A DNA stretch of 40,024 bases from Acidobacteriota bacterium (lineage in GTDB: Bacteria; Acidobacteriota; Polarisedimenticolia; J045). Within the stretch, counting starts at the first letter, position 1; the number at the start of each line of letters is the position of its first letter. The stretch lies in assembly GCA_025456425.1 (NCBI GenBank), contig JALOKP010000066.1:1-40024 (forward strand). The letters run 5' to 3'. Under the pieces are notes generated by a model. It was given only the letters and a program-made list of their open reading frames with translations. It searched no databases and was not told the origin of the DNA. The position numbers and the translations under genes are program-made. Positions 16,341-29,169 of the stretch are shown in pieces.

Positions 16341-17540
16341 TCAGGGCAGCGGCCGGAACACGCCGAAGCAGCTCGTGTAGCCGTGCAGGAAGGTCTCCCC
16401 GCCGACCTGCCCGATCTCGCCGTTGCAGAAGAAACCGCCCAGCGGCATGCGCCCGAGGTGCTCGAACAGCCGCCGGCTGTCGTGGTCGGGCTCCCCGAAG
16501 AGCTGCTGCCCGCGCCCCAGGCAGGAGAACAGCAGCGCCCCCGCCGGCCCCGGCCGCCCCGCCGGCTCCGCTGCAACGCCGCGCGCGTACCGCCCGAGCT
16601 GCTCGTCGAGGTCAGCGCGTGCGGCCTCCGCATCGCGCAGCACGAACTGCAGCACCTGCTGCGCGCGCGGGTAGGCGCCGATCGCCAGCGCCCCCGACTC
16701 CTGGTCGGCGCCGACGATGTTGCGGACCAGCAGCTCGCCGTCGCGGAACGGCGTCTGCCCCTCGCGCATCTCGAGCCCGACGAAGAGCGAGTGGCGCATC
16801 AGGGACTGGTCGCGCTCTTCCGCCCCCTCGAAAATCTCGCCCAGCACCTTCATCGGCGCCGAGCCGCCCAGCTCGTAGACGACGTTGTCCTCGCACTCGG
16901 TGATCGCCATCGGGTCCCCGAGCGGCCGGCAGCCCTGCGCGACGATCGTGTCGACCGCGATGTTGCCGTGCAGCGCGACGCCGACGGTCCCGGTCCGGAA
17001 GTGCTCCTGGTCGAGGAAGAGCGCGTTCTGCCCCGGCGCCTCGCCGCCGCTGGCGAGACCGCCCAGCTTGCGGCCCGCGGGGTAGGCGGCGTCGAGGCCA
17101 CGCACCAGGTCCTCGGCCTCGGAGGTGAAGGGATCGGGAAGCAGCAGGAAGTGCGGTCGGTCGGCGGGAGCCACGCCGATCAGCGCGTGCCAGTCGTCGG
17201 CGTCGGAGGCGGGCGGCAGCACGCGGCCGGAGGGGATCCGGATCGGCGTGACGGTCACGCCCGGCAGCACGGCGGCGGTGACCGACAGCGCCGGCGCGGC
17301 CTCGACCTCGCGCCCATCACCGATCACGCCGCCTCCGCTGCAGCCCAGGACCGTCGCGCCGGGGAAGAACGCGGCGAAGGTCGCTGGAACGCGCGCATAG
17401 GCGCCGGCGTGGGCGGAGGAGACGAAGACCAGGACCAGTTCGGGCGCCGCCCCGCCGAGCGCGGCCTTGACCTCGGCCGCCGCTTCGGCCGCGGCCTGGC
17501 CCAGGTCGGGGCGTTCGGAGAGGGCGGAGGCCCAGCGCAT
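16341..17540 (-). CDS. FIST domain sensory protein
   Basis: The 399-residue protein is read from ATG 17540 (MRWASALSERPDLGQA, the usual FIST N-terminus); an upstream in-frame TTG at 17576 is less likely. The FIST N domain spans about 25-210 (ELVLVFVSSAHAG, GATVLGCSGGGVIGDG) and the FIST C domain about 225-385, ending in LGGFFCNGEIGQVGGETFLHGYTSCFGVFRP. FIST proteins are thought to bind small molecules such as amino acids, and are often fused or linked to kinases or GGDEF proteins; here it stands alone, so its output partner is unknown. It is cytoplasmic with no signal peptide. The gene lies downstream of the giant TSP3 gene on the same strand but is separated from it by strong hairpins. Confidence 0.9.
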   Translation of the reverse strand: MRWASALSERPDLGQAAAEAAAEVKAALGGAAPELVLVFVSSAHAGAYARVPATFAAFFPGATVLGCSGGGVIGDGREVEAAPALSVTAAVLPGVTVTPIRIPSGRVLPPASDADDWHALIGVAPADRPHFLLLPDPFTSEAEDLVRGLDAAYPAGRKLGGLASGGEAPGQNALFLDQEHFRTGTVGVALHGNIAVDTIVAQGCRPLGDPMAITECEDNVVYELGGSAPMKVLGEIFEGAEERDQSLMRHSLFVGLEMREGQTPFRDGELLVRNIVGADQESGALAIGAYPRAQQVLQFVLRDAEAARADLDEQLGRYARGVAAEPAGRPGPAGALLFSCLGRGQQLFGEPDHDSRRLFEHLGRMPLGGFFCNGEIGQVGGETFLHGYTSCFGVFRPLP

Positions 17541-17585
17541 GGGGAGGTTATTGCCAGTCCTGGGGGAATCGCGCAACTCGTGGCC

Positions 17586-17641
17586 GGCCCGCCGCTGGGG
17601 GGGTGGCGCCGCGGCGGGCCCCGAGTACTTCCGGGGCCCGC
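17586..17641 (-). terminator. overlapping hairpins after the TSP3 gene
   Basis: Two perfect 10-bp stems share bases: GCGGGCCCCG/CGGGGCCCGC (17614-17641, 8-nt loop) and GGCCCGCCGC/GCGGCGGGCC (17586-17620). They are mutually exclusive. They start 12 nt beyond the TSP3 gene stop. Neither has a U tract, so termination by this route is plausible rather than certain. Confidence 0.5.
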
Positions 17642-17652
17642 TCCTCTCCTCG

Positions 17653-22281
<4,629 letters not shown>

Positions 22282-22307
22282 GTTGCCCCCTCCCTCGCCC
22301 GACGGGG

Positions 22308-25300
22308 TCAGAACCACGCGATGACGGTGCAGTCGGCGTCGAGGCACGTGCCGATCGTCGGTGTTCCCAGCGAGATACCGGGGTCGTTGATCTCGTTGGT
22401 GAGCGTCACGCGCTGCTGCGGCGTGCAGGGCCCCGGGGCGCAGCCGTAGTCCATGGCGAGGTTGCCGTACCACTCGGTCCCTTGGGGGTCGCAGATGTAC
22501 GTCTCGCACGCCCCACCGTCGCAGACCCTCGTCCACCAATTGCCTGCGTCATCCCGGCCCGCCCAGAGGTTCTCGCCGCCGGGCTGTTCGATGGGCCCGA
22601 CGCTGGTCCCGGGCGGAAACGGATCGTCCGCGCCCGGGGCGCCCCCCTGAAGTCCCCACGGGTCCACCCGGTTGACGGGATCGTTGCCAACGAACGTGTA
22701 GAGCTGCGGGCCGTCGCGCTCGCTGGCGGGATCGCGAGTCAGCCAACGTCCAAGCTGCGGCGCGTAGTGGCGGAATCCGAAGTCCGAGAGGCCGGTCCGC
22801 TCGTCGTACGGCTTCGTCGAGAACCGCCACTCGTCGGAGACGGGGCCGAGACTGGCGCGCACGTTTCCGAAGGGGTCATAGCGATAGGCGGCGACGAGCG
22901 TGCTGCTCTCGTCCACGACCGCGACAACGTTGCCGCGTCCGTCATAGACATACGAATACGAGGAGCCGGCACTCGAGCGGGACAGCAGTCCGCCGCTCCC
23001 GCCTCCGAACTCGCGCCCCCAGGTCATTTCCGCCATGACCCCGTTGCCGCCGTCGCGCTCCTGAAGCACCAGTCCCGCGAAGCGGACAAACCGCCTGTCC
23101 AGACTGACCACGTTGTCGTCACGCTCGACGAGGCGGGCGAGCAGGCCATTCGCGTCGTAGGTGTAGTCCGTCCGCCGGAGGTGCCCGCCCGCGTCGGCAT
23201 ATTCGATGGTCGCGAGCCGATGCCACGGATCGTAAGCGGCAGTCGCCGGTTCCCCGGATGGGACGTACGCGCGGGTCTGGTTCCCGTCGGCGTCGTAGGT
23301 GTATGACCGCATGGGATTCGTGGACGACAGGATCTGGTCGACGCCGTTGAACTCGGAGACTGTCATCCTGCCCGGCGGCGGACTCGCGGAGAGAGCGTCG
23401 TCGACGTCGATCGTCGTGCGCCGACCGTCGGCGTCGTGGGCGTAGCCGTACCGCGCGATCAACGAGAGATCAGACCGCCGGTTCAGGATCTCGGTGAGCC
23501 GGTCCAGTGGGTCGTAGTCGAATGTCGTCGTGACGCCTTGCGGTCCGGTCACCGACTCGGGGTGCGGGCTGGCTCCGTCGAAGGCGTACGTAAACACGCC
23601 GCCCGCGCCAGTCACGGTTGCCATCCGTCCATGGAGGTCGTACGTGTAGTCCGTCGGCGTGCCGCCGTCCACGGCGATGCGCGTCCGGCGTCCCGTGGCG
23701 TCATATGTGACCCGGACCGTGTCGTCCTCCCAGGGACCGTCGATCTCCCGCAACTGGGACTCGGCGTCGGTGACGAAGCGGGTGAGGCCGACTGCGTCCT
23801 GGCGGCTGGTGGCGCGACCGAAGGCGTCGTACGTGTAGAGAATGTCCTGCTCGCCCGCGGTGGACATTCGCGTCACCCGGTGGAGCGCGCTGTAGGTGTA
23901 GGTTCGGATCTGTCCCCGGGCGTTGCTCACCTCGCTGATCAGACCGTCCGCGTCCCTCCGGTACGACTCCGCTCCCCCATCGGCGAAGATCCGTCGCGTC
24001 AGGAGGTTATCGAGGTCGTGTTCGTACTGGGTGATCCTCCCGGCGCGGTCCACCACGCCGGTCAGGTTGCCGTTCCTGTCGTACCGCAGCCGTACGACCG
24101 CATCATCGGGATACCGGATCTCGACGAGCCTCTGCAGGGCGTCGTAGACATAGCGCGTCGTGCGCCCGGAGCGTTCGGTTCGCGAGACCAGCGGCGTGAG
24201 ACAGCAGCCCGCGTAGGTGAACCGCCTGAAGAGCCCGTCGGGGAACGTGAGTCGCGTGATCCGGTCGAGGTTGTCGCGCTCGACCGACACCGTGAGCCCC
24301 GTCGCCTCGGTGTGGGTCGCGATTCTGCCTGACGCGTCGTGGGTTCTTCGGAACAGGACCTGCCCGGCGCGGGTCGCCGTTTCAGGGCCGCGCCCGCCAC
24401 CGTAGGTGAATTCCGTCGTGACACCGGCCCCGTCCTGGACCGAGACTCGTTGGCCGTGACCGTTGTACGTGAAACTCCGAGTCCGGTTCAACCGGTCGGT
24501 GATCGACGTCAACTCACGCGCGGCGTTGTAGGTGAAGGACGTCGTGCCGAGCTCGTCGGTCCGCGCGACGACGTCGAGCCCGTTAGGGGCGTAGGAATAC
24601 GTCGTCACCACCCCGGACGGACTCGTCGCGGACAGGATCCGCCCACGCGGCCCGTAGATGTAATTCGACTGGTGCCCGGCGCCGTCCGTGATCGACTCGA
24701 TGTTGCCGGCGGGGTCGTAGGTGAAGTTCGTGCGACGGCCTTCGGGGGAGCGGATCTCCGCGATGGCTCCGCGACCGCCCGCTGTCATGATCGGCACGTA
24801 GTCCGTCCTCGGAACCCTGGATGTGTACGTGTTGATCTCCAGAGACCGCCACGGGATATAGTCGCGCGGGCCGACGTACCAGCTGTGCCCGGCGCACCCG
24901 TATTCGTCGCAGCCACCGTAGTAGAAGTACTCGAACGAGTCCCCGAGCGGGTTCGTGGTGGTGATCCGGTAGTTCGCCCACATCGGTTCGCCGGGTGGGG
25001 GATAGGCGTCCGACCACCTCGCGATGCCGTCGGCCGGCTCCGTGCGGAACTGCCACCGGCCACGGGCGCCGTCGATACTGGTGATGTACCGATCGGCGTC
25101 ATAGGTGAAGGTCGACGAGTAGCCGCCCATGTCGGTGATGCGGGCGAGGTTGCCGTCCGCGTCGTACTCGAAGTCGGCGGCACGGCCAAAGGGGTCGGCG
25201 ACGCGTGACACGAGGCTCGCGGCGTTGTACGCCAGCGTCGTGACCCGACCCGGAGCATCGGTGATCGAGACGAGCCGCCCTTCGGTATCGTAGGAGAACG

Positions 25301-25694
25301 TGAGCGCCAGCCCGCGAGCGTCGCGCAGCGCCTCCAGAAAGTACTGCGTGACGAGGCCACCGCCTGCGACGCGTGGCATCGAGTAGACGTGCACCGTGCC
25401 GTCGAGCCGGCGCAACTCGTACCTGTCCAGGCCGACGGGAACGAGTTCGTCGTACACCGTGGGCGGTGGCGTGAACCCACCCAGGCCGTCGGGCGTGTAC
25501 AGGTCCCGCCGCCCGTCGGGCATGAAGACCGTCACCACCCCACCCGTGTCGATGACCATGTAGGTCGAGTAGTTGAACTGCCACTTCGGTCCGAACGGCT
25601 CGTGGTAGGCGATCGCGGACTGCGAGTTGTAGGAGAGCCGGAGAGCGGCGTGTCGGAGGCGTAGAGGTTCAGGTTGATGACGTTGACGCGCCAC
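22308..25694 (-). CDS. RHS/YD-repeat protein, C-terminal part of a frameshifted gene
   Basis: The native coding sense of this frame begins at about 25640 with RLSYNSQSAIAYHEPFGPKW; there is no proper start codon, and the preceding residues come from the neighbouring frame. About 25 YD repeats (for example YDADGNLARITD, YDRNGNLTGVVDRAG) run to the RHS-associated core (YDPFGNVRASLGPV, YDERTGLSDFGFRHYAPQLGRWLTRDP) and the canonical NDPVNRVDPWGL end motif. The 112-residue tip after DPWGL is Cys- and Trp-containing (NWWTRVCDGGACETYICDPQG) and matches no toxin I know. It joins the upstream fragment by removal of two bases in CTCTC near 25643. The intact protein would be about 1513 residues. No small immunity-like gene follows; the TSP3 gene does. 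Confidence 0.9.
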   Translation of the reverse strand: MARQRHQPEPLRLRHAALRLSYNSQSAIAYHEPFGPKWQFNYSTYMVIDTGGVVTVFMPDGRRDLYTPDGLGGFTPPPTVYDELVPVGLDRYELRRLDGTVHVYSMPRVAGGGLVTQYFLEALRDARGLALTFSYDTEGRLVSITDAPGRVTTLAYNAASLVSRVADPFGRAADFEYDADGNLARITDMGGYSSTFTYDADRYITSIDGARGRWQFRTEPADGIARWSDAYPPPGEPMWANYRITTTNPLGDSFEYFYYGGCDEYGCAGHSWYVGPRDYIPWRSLEINTYTSRVPRTDYVPIMTAGGRGAIAEIRSPEGRRTNFTYDPAGNIESITDGAGHQSNYIYGPRGRILSATSPSGVVTTYSYAPNGLDVVARTDELGTTSFTYNAARELTSITDRLNRTRSFTYNGHGQRVSVQDGAGVTTEFTYGGGRGPETATRAGQVLFRRTHDASGRIATHTEATGLTVSVERDNLDRITRLTFPDGLFRRFTYAGCCLTPLVSRTERSGRTTRYVYDALQRLVEIRYPDDAVVRLRYDRNGNLTGVVDRAGRITQYEHDLDNLLTRRIFADGGAESYRRDADGLISEVSNARGQIRTYTYSALHRVTRMSTAGEQDILYTYDAFGRATSRQDAVGLTRFVTDAESQLREIDGPWEDDTVRVTYDATGRRTRIAVDGGTPTDYTYDLHGRMATVTGAGGVFTYAFDGASPHPESVTGPQGVTTTFDYDPLDRLTEILNRRSDLSLIARYGYAHDADGRRTTIDVDDALSASPPPGRMTVSEFNGVDQILSSTNPMRSYTYDADGNQTRAYVPSGEPATAAYDPWHRLATIEYADAGGHLRRTDYTYDANGLLARLVERDDNVVSLDRRFVRFAGLVLQERDGGNGVMAEMTWGREFGGGSGGLLSRSSAGSSYSYVYDGRGNVVAVVDESSTLVAAYRYDPFGNVRASLGPVSDEWRFSTKPYDERTGLSDFGFRHYAPQLGRWLTRDPASERDGPQLYTFVGNDPVNRVDPWGLQGGAPGADDPFPPGTSVGPIEQPGGENLWAGRDDAGNWWTRVCDGGACETYICDPQGTEWYGNLAMDYGCAPGPCTPQQRVTLTNEINDPGISLGTPTIGTCLDADCTVIAWF

Positions 25695-26851
25695 CGAGGA
25701 GCGGCGCAGTCATTGTCGACGTCTGGATCAGGATCGCCGAGATCGTGTTCACGCGCCGGCGCGCCACAGCAGCCGCCGCGCGTCCCGGTCTGGTCGCGCG
25801 GGTCGAGCGGCGCTCCCGGAAGGTCGGCGTGATCCGACGCCACGAGCGCAACGCCCCCCCACTCCCGCGCGAACTCGGCCGTCGACTGCCGGAATCGGCG
25901 CCCGCTCTGGGGATCGAACAGGCGCAGCAGGTCGCCCCGCGCCTCCTCGACCACCCAGTAGTGGCCGCTCTTCCCTGACGCGGACCCCGCCAGTTGAACG
26001 ATCGCCGGGAGCGGTACGCGCGCGAGATCGGCGGGACTCATGCGCCGCGCCTGGATCGCCTGCCCGTGGCGGCTCGCGAGCAGGATCAGGTCCTCGATGC
26101 TCTGGCCGCTCTCCGCGGCGGGCAGCTCCTGCCACAGGGCATGGGCGGGAACGTCCTGCCCTCGCGCATTCAGCAGCCGGGCCAGCGCGTCGGTGCCGCA
26201 GGTGAGCAGCGTGCGCTCGTTGGCGCGATACTGCGAGAGTTGCCGAATCCAGTGCGAGGCATAGGTCCGGTGCCGCCAGTCGGGGCTCTCGGCCTTCAGG
26301 ATGCGGAACTGCTCGCTCGCCGCGGCGAAGTCGTACTGCAGCACCTCGAGCCCGCCCAGCCGCAGGCGCGTCTTGTTCACGAGCATGACCGCGCCGGGGT
26401 GTGCACTGTCCTTGTGCTCGCTGATCAACCCCTCGAACACCACGCGCGCCTCGCGGTACCGACCCTGGTACTGCGCGTCGCAGCCGATGTGCAGCTTCGC
26501 CTCAGCCACCCAGGGGCTATCGGGAAAGCGCCTGATGTGCTGCCGGAAGAGCGTCACCGCGTGCGGGTACGCGTGGTCGTTCCAGGCCTGGATCGCGCGA
26601 CCGAAGTCGAGGTTCGCACGCCGCTCGCGCGCCTTGTCGGGCAGGTCGCGGGTCGGGTGCAGCGGCCCGCCGAGCTGGCCGGCGGCCATCAGCTCGGCCG
26701 TCGTCGGGGGCCGCGTCAGGTCGAGCGGCCTGACCGAGACGCGCACATCGACCAGGTCGGGCGGCATGCCCGGCACCGCGGCCGCGGCGAGCGGGATCAG
26801 GACCAGGGCGGCGAACGGTACGAGACGGCGGACGACGGCGTTGGTGCGCAC
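25532..26851 (-). CDS. TPR plus C39-like peptidase, N-terminal part of the RHS gene
   Basis: GTG 26851 follows GGGGAGGGCAGCC, a good ribosome-binding site, and opens a signal peptide (about 1-25). Residues 80-205 are TPR-like helical repeats (AVTLFRQHIRRFPDSPWVAEA). Residues 210-340 form a C39-type papain-like peptidase: LLTCGTDALARLL (Cys218), KSGHYWVV (His297) and FDPQSG (Asp313) make the expected Cys-His-Asp set. A Cys- and Asp-rich linker leads to NVINLNLYASDTPL (to residue 403). After that the frame degenerates for 37 residues to a stop at 25532, while the RHS part continues in another frame. In the intact gene an exported peptidase domain would precede the RHS shell, perhaps acting on it or on passenger proteins; that role is inferred. 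Confidence 0.87.
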   Translation of the reverse strand: MRTNAVVRRLVPFAALVLIPLAAAAVPGMPPDLVDVRVSVRPLDLTRPPTTAELMAAGQLGGPLHPTRDLPDKARERRANLDFGRAIQAWNDHAYPHAVTLFRQHIRRFPDSPWVAEAKLHIGCDAQYQGRYREARVVFEGLISEHKDSAHPGAVMLVNKTRLRLGGLEVLQYDFAAASEQFRILKAESPDWRHRTYASHWIRQLSQYRANERTLLTCGTDALARLLNARGQDVPAHALWQELPAAESGQSIEDLILLASRHGQAIQARRMSPADLARVPLPAIVQLAGSASGKSGHYWVVEEARGDLLRLFDPQSGRRFRQSTAEFAREWGGVALVASDHADLPGAPLDPRDQTGTRGGCCGAPAREHDLGDPDPDVDNDCAAPRWRVNVINLNLYASDTPLSGSPTTRSPRSPTTSRSDRSGSSTTRPTWSSTRVGW

Positions 26852-27061
26852 GGCTGCCCTCCCCTGTAGACAGCGTCCGTTGTCGGGACGGCGACTCGAC
26901 CGGACCGGCTCCGCCCTTCTTCTCAAGGGCCGCCTTGGGGAGGCCGTGTTGCTTGAGACGAGCGAACCGAGGGATCGAGCTGCGTCTCGTGGCGGCGCCA
27001 TCGTAGCACCGCGGTGTCGACTCGGTTCGAATTTTCGCGGTGCGCGGGAGGATGCGCCGCT

Positions 27062-27080
27062 CGCTGCCTGGAGGGCAGCG
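27062..27080 (-). terminator. hairpin downstream of alr
   Basis: A perfect CGCTGCC/GGCAGCG stem with a 5-nt loop lies about 50 nt past the alr stop. There is no U tract on the minus strand. The rest of the 280-nt gap before the RHS gene start shows no gene and no promoter I trust. Confidence 0.3.
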
Positions 27081-27131
27081 GGAGGAGGTGTTTACCGATA
27101 GATGGACTGTGTAAGGAGCGGCCCCTTCCGC

Positions 27132-28388
27132 CTACCCCTTCCCCACACGCGGCAGCGCCGGGTGGATCCTCGAGACGAGCTCGTAGTGGATCGTCCCGGC
27201 CCAGCCGGCGACGTCCTCGGCGCGGATCTTCTCCTCGCCCGACACGCCGATCAGCACCGCTTCGTCCCCGGCCTGCACGGCCGGCAGGTCGGTCACGTCG
27301 GCCATCATCATGTTCATGCAGATCCGGCCGACGATCTCGACGCGCTGGCCAGCGATCAGCGCGTGGGCGCGGCCCGATGCCGCGCGCGGGTAGCCCTCGT
27401 AGTAGCCGACCGGCAGGACCGCGATCCGCGACGGGCGCGTCGCGCGCCAGGTGCGGCCGTAGCCGACATACGCCCCGGCCGGCACGTCCTTGACCTGCGC
27501 CACGGCGCACTTCCAGGCCAGCGCGGGGGTCAACGCGAACGACGGCGCCACGCCGCGCTCGCGCGCCGAGACGTAGGTCTCGCGCGACGGCCAGAGCCCG
27601 TAGATCCCGATCCCCGCACGCGCGAGATCGAAGTGCGTCCGCTGGAACAGGATCGTCGCCGCCGAGCATGCCGTGTGGAGCAGCGGCGGGACCGCGCCCG
27701 CCTCGCGGAACAGCTCGACCGCCGACTGGAACGCGGCGAGCTGCTTCTCCGCGTAGCCATGGTCGGTGGTGTCCTCGATGTCGGCGAAGTGCGTCGACAG
27801 CCCCTCGACGACGACTCCCGGCGCCGCCGCCGCCTGCCGGGCCAGCGCCAGCGCTTCGCGCGCGGCCAGTCCCTGGCGGTGCGTGCCGGTCTCCACCTTC
27901 ACGTGCACGCGCGCCGGGCGGCCGAGCCGCGTCGCCACGGCCGACAGCGCGGCCAGCGCCTCCGGCCCGTAGATCGTCAGCCGCACGTCGTGCGCCACCG
28001 CCTCGCCGGCGTCGGGCCCGGGCACGTGGTTCAGGCACACGATCGGGACCGCCGGCCCGAGCTGCGCGCGCAGCGCGATCGCCTCGGCCAATCCGCCGAC
28101 CGCCAGCCACGAGGCGCCGGCCTCCAGCGCCGCCGGCGCGACCAGCGCCATCCCGTGGCCGTAGGCGTCGGACTTGACGACCGCGACCAGCTTCGCGCCC
28201 GGCGCGAGGCGCCCCACGAAAGCCCGGACGTTGGCGCGGATCGCGTCGAGGTCGACCTCGACCCAGCTCACGGTGCCGGGAGGGAGGCCGTCGGGACGGG
28301 GACGCGTGACCGCGGCCGCCGCCGCGCCGGGCCCGGCGCCCGAGCTCGATTCGGCAGCCGCCGGGGGCGCGGTCGGATCGTTCGTCAT
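27132..28388 (-). CDS. alr: alanine racemase
   Basis: The 418-residue PLP enzyme interconverts L- and D-alanine for peptidoglycan. The PLP lysine is Lys72 in AVVKSDAYGHG. The C-terminal domain shows GAYVGYGRTW with the second catalytic Tyr and RICMNMMMADVTDLP near the active site. The first 38 residues (Ala/Pro/Ser-rich) extend the usual N-terminus and look disordered; the conserved fold starts at VSWVEVDLDAIRANV, so a later start cannot be excluded, but the ATG at 28388 is the only obvious one. No signal peptide. It is divergent from miaE with only 30 nt between the two starts, so their promoters must overlap each other or lie within the coding regions. Confidence 0.95.
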   Translation of the reverse strand: MTNDPTAPPAAAESSSGAGPGAAAAAVTRPRPDGLPPGTVSWVEVDLDAIRANVRAFVGRLAPGAKLVAVVKSDAYGHGMALVAPAALEAGASWLAVGGLAEAIALRAQLGPAVPIVCLNHVPGPDAGEAVAHDVRLTIYGPEALAALSAVATRLGRPARVHVKVETGTHRQGLAAREALALARQAAAAPGVVVEGLSTHFADIEDTTDHGYAEKQLAAFQSAVELFREAGAVPPLLHTACSAATILFQRTHFDLARAGIGIYGLWPSRETYVSARERGVAPSFALTPALAWKCAVAQVKDVPAGAYVGYGRTWRATRPSRIAVLPVGYYEGYPRAASGRAHALIAGQRVEIVGRICMNMMMADVTDLPAVQAGDEAVLIGVSGEEKIRAEDVAGWAGTIHYELVSRIHPALPRVGKG

Positions 28389-28418
28389 CGGCTAAGCTCC
28401 GCGCGGAGTGTATCCCGG

Positions 28419-29078
28419 ATGGAATCCGCCGCCCCCGACCTCCCCTGGACCGATCCGCTGGACGGCCTCCCCCTGGTCCGCCCGACCGACCCGCGCTGGA
28501 CCGCCGTCGCGCTGACCCACCTGGACGAGCTGCTGGTCGACCACGCGCTCTGCGAACAGAAGGCCGCGTCCTCCGCGCTCGCCCTGATCGGGCGCTTCCC
28601 CGACCGGCCCGAGCTGGTCCGTCCGATGATGGCGCTGGCGCACGAGGAGTTGCACCACTTCCGGCAGGTGCTCGACCTGATCGAGGCGCGCGGCGGCGCG
28701 CTGGCCCGGCCGCGCCCCGACCGTTACGTCCACGAGCTGCGCCAGCGCGGCTTCCGCACGGCGGAGGGGCTGGGGGCCTACGGCGACCTGCTGCTGATCA
28801 ACGCGTTCGTCGAGGCGCGCTCGTGCGAGCGCTTCCGGCTGCTGGCGGCGGCGCTGCTCGACGCCGGGCGCGCGCTGCCCGCGGAGATCCCTGACCGCGA
28901 AGCGCTCGGCCGCTTCTACCGCGTGCTGGCGCAGTCGGAGGGCCGGCACTGGGAGACCTTCCGCGACCTGGCGACGATGGCCCTGCCGGCCGCAAAGGTC
29001 GAGCGGCGGATCGCGCTGCTGGCGGAAGTCGAGGCTGAGATCGTCGCCGAGCGGCCGCTCGTTCCGGCGATGCACTGA
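28419..29078 (+). CDS. miaE: tRNA 2-methylthio-N6-isopentenyladenosine hydroxylase MiaE
   Basis: The 219-residue ferritin-like non-haem diiron monooxygenase hydroxylates the isopentenyl group of ms2i6A37 in tRNAs using O2. Start ATG 28419, with GGAG 11 nt upstream. Diiron ligands are visible in the four-helix pattern: LVDHALCEQKAAS (Glu46), MALAHEELHHFRQV (Glu76/77, His79/80), FVEARSCERFRLL and LAQSEGRHWETF. Length is close to the usual 200-220. Its substrate requires MiaA and MiaB, which are not in this window. A strong hairpin terminator follows 13 nt after the stop. Confidence 0.93.
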   Translation: MESAAPDLPWTDPLDGLPLVRPTDPRWTAVALTHLDELLVDHALCEQKAASSALALIGRFPDRPELVRPMMALAHEELHHFRQVLDLIEARGGALARPRPDRYVHELRQRGFRTAEGLGAYGDLLLINAFVEARSCERFRLLAAALLDAGRALPAEIPDREALGRFYRVLAQSEGRHWETFRDLATMALPAAKVERRIALLAEVEAEIVAERPLVPAMH

Positions 29079-29090
29079 CCGGAACGAAAA

Positions 29091-29122
29091 AACCCCGGGA
29101 ACGCCGTGGCGTCCCCGGGGTT
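29091..29122 (-). terminator. intrinsic terminator of the HAF-repeat gene (possibly bidirectional)
   Basis: AACCCCGGG-A-ACGC pairs with GCGT-C-CCCGGGGTT across a 4-nt loop with a single mismatch (14 bp in total). On the minus strand it is followed by TTTTTTC, a proper U tract. It lies between the convergent miaE and HAF-repeat genes and could also stop miaE transcripts, though the plus-strand T tract is short. Confidence 0.85.
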
Positions 29123-29140
29123 GATCGGGCCGGCACGAGA

Positions 29141-29169
29141 GCGGGCCGGCACGGAGGCCGGTCCCTACG
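29141..29169 (-). repeat. dispersed palindromic repeat, copy A, overlapping a stop codon
   Basis: It matches copies B and C at 28 of 29 positions. Its edge CCCTACG contains the complement of the TAG stop (29165-29167) of the HAF-repeat gene. A second, partial unit (CGGGCCGGCACG) lies at 29126-29137. Confidence 0.85.

Noticed and set aside
16046-16633. Minus-strand open frame with a distinctive ERSRLVCTTRSPDSSK peptide
   Set aside because: It lies over the palindromic element and the end of the FIST gene and has no ribosome-binding site; the apparent peptide character comes from the repeat, not a gene.
26852-27131. Possible riboswitch in the leader of the RHS gene
   Set aside because: No known aptamer core (for example GEMM, cobalamin or TPP elements) could be recognised, and only one short hairpin is evident.
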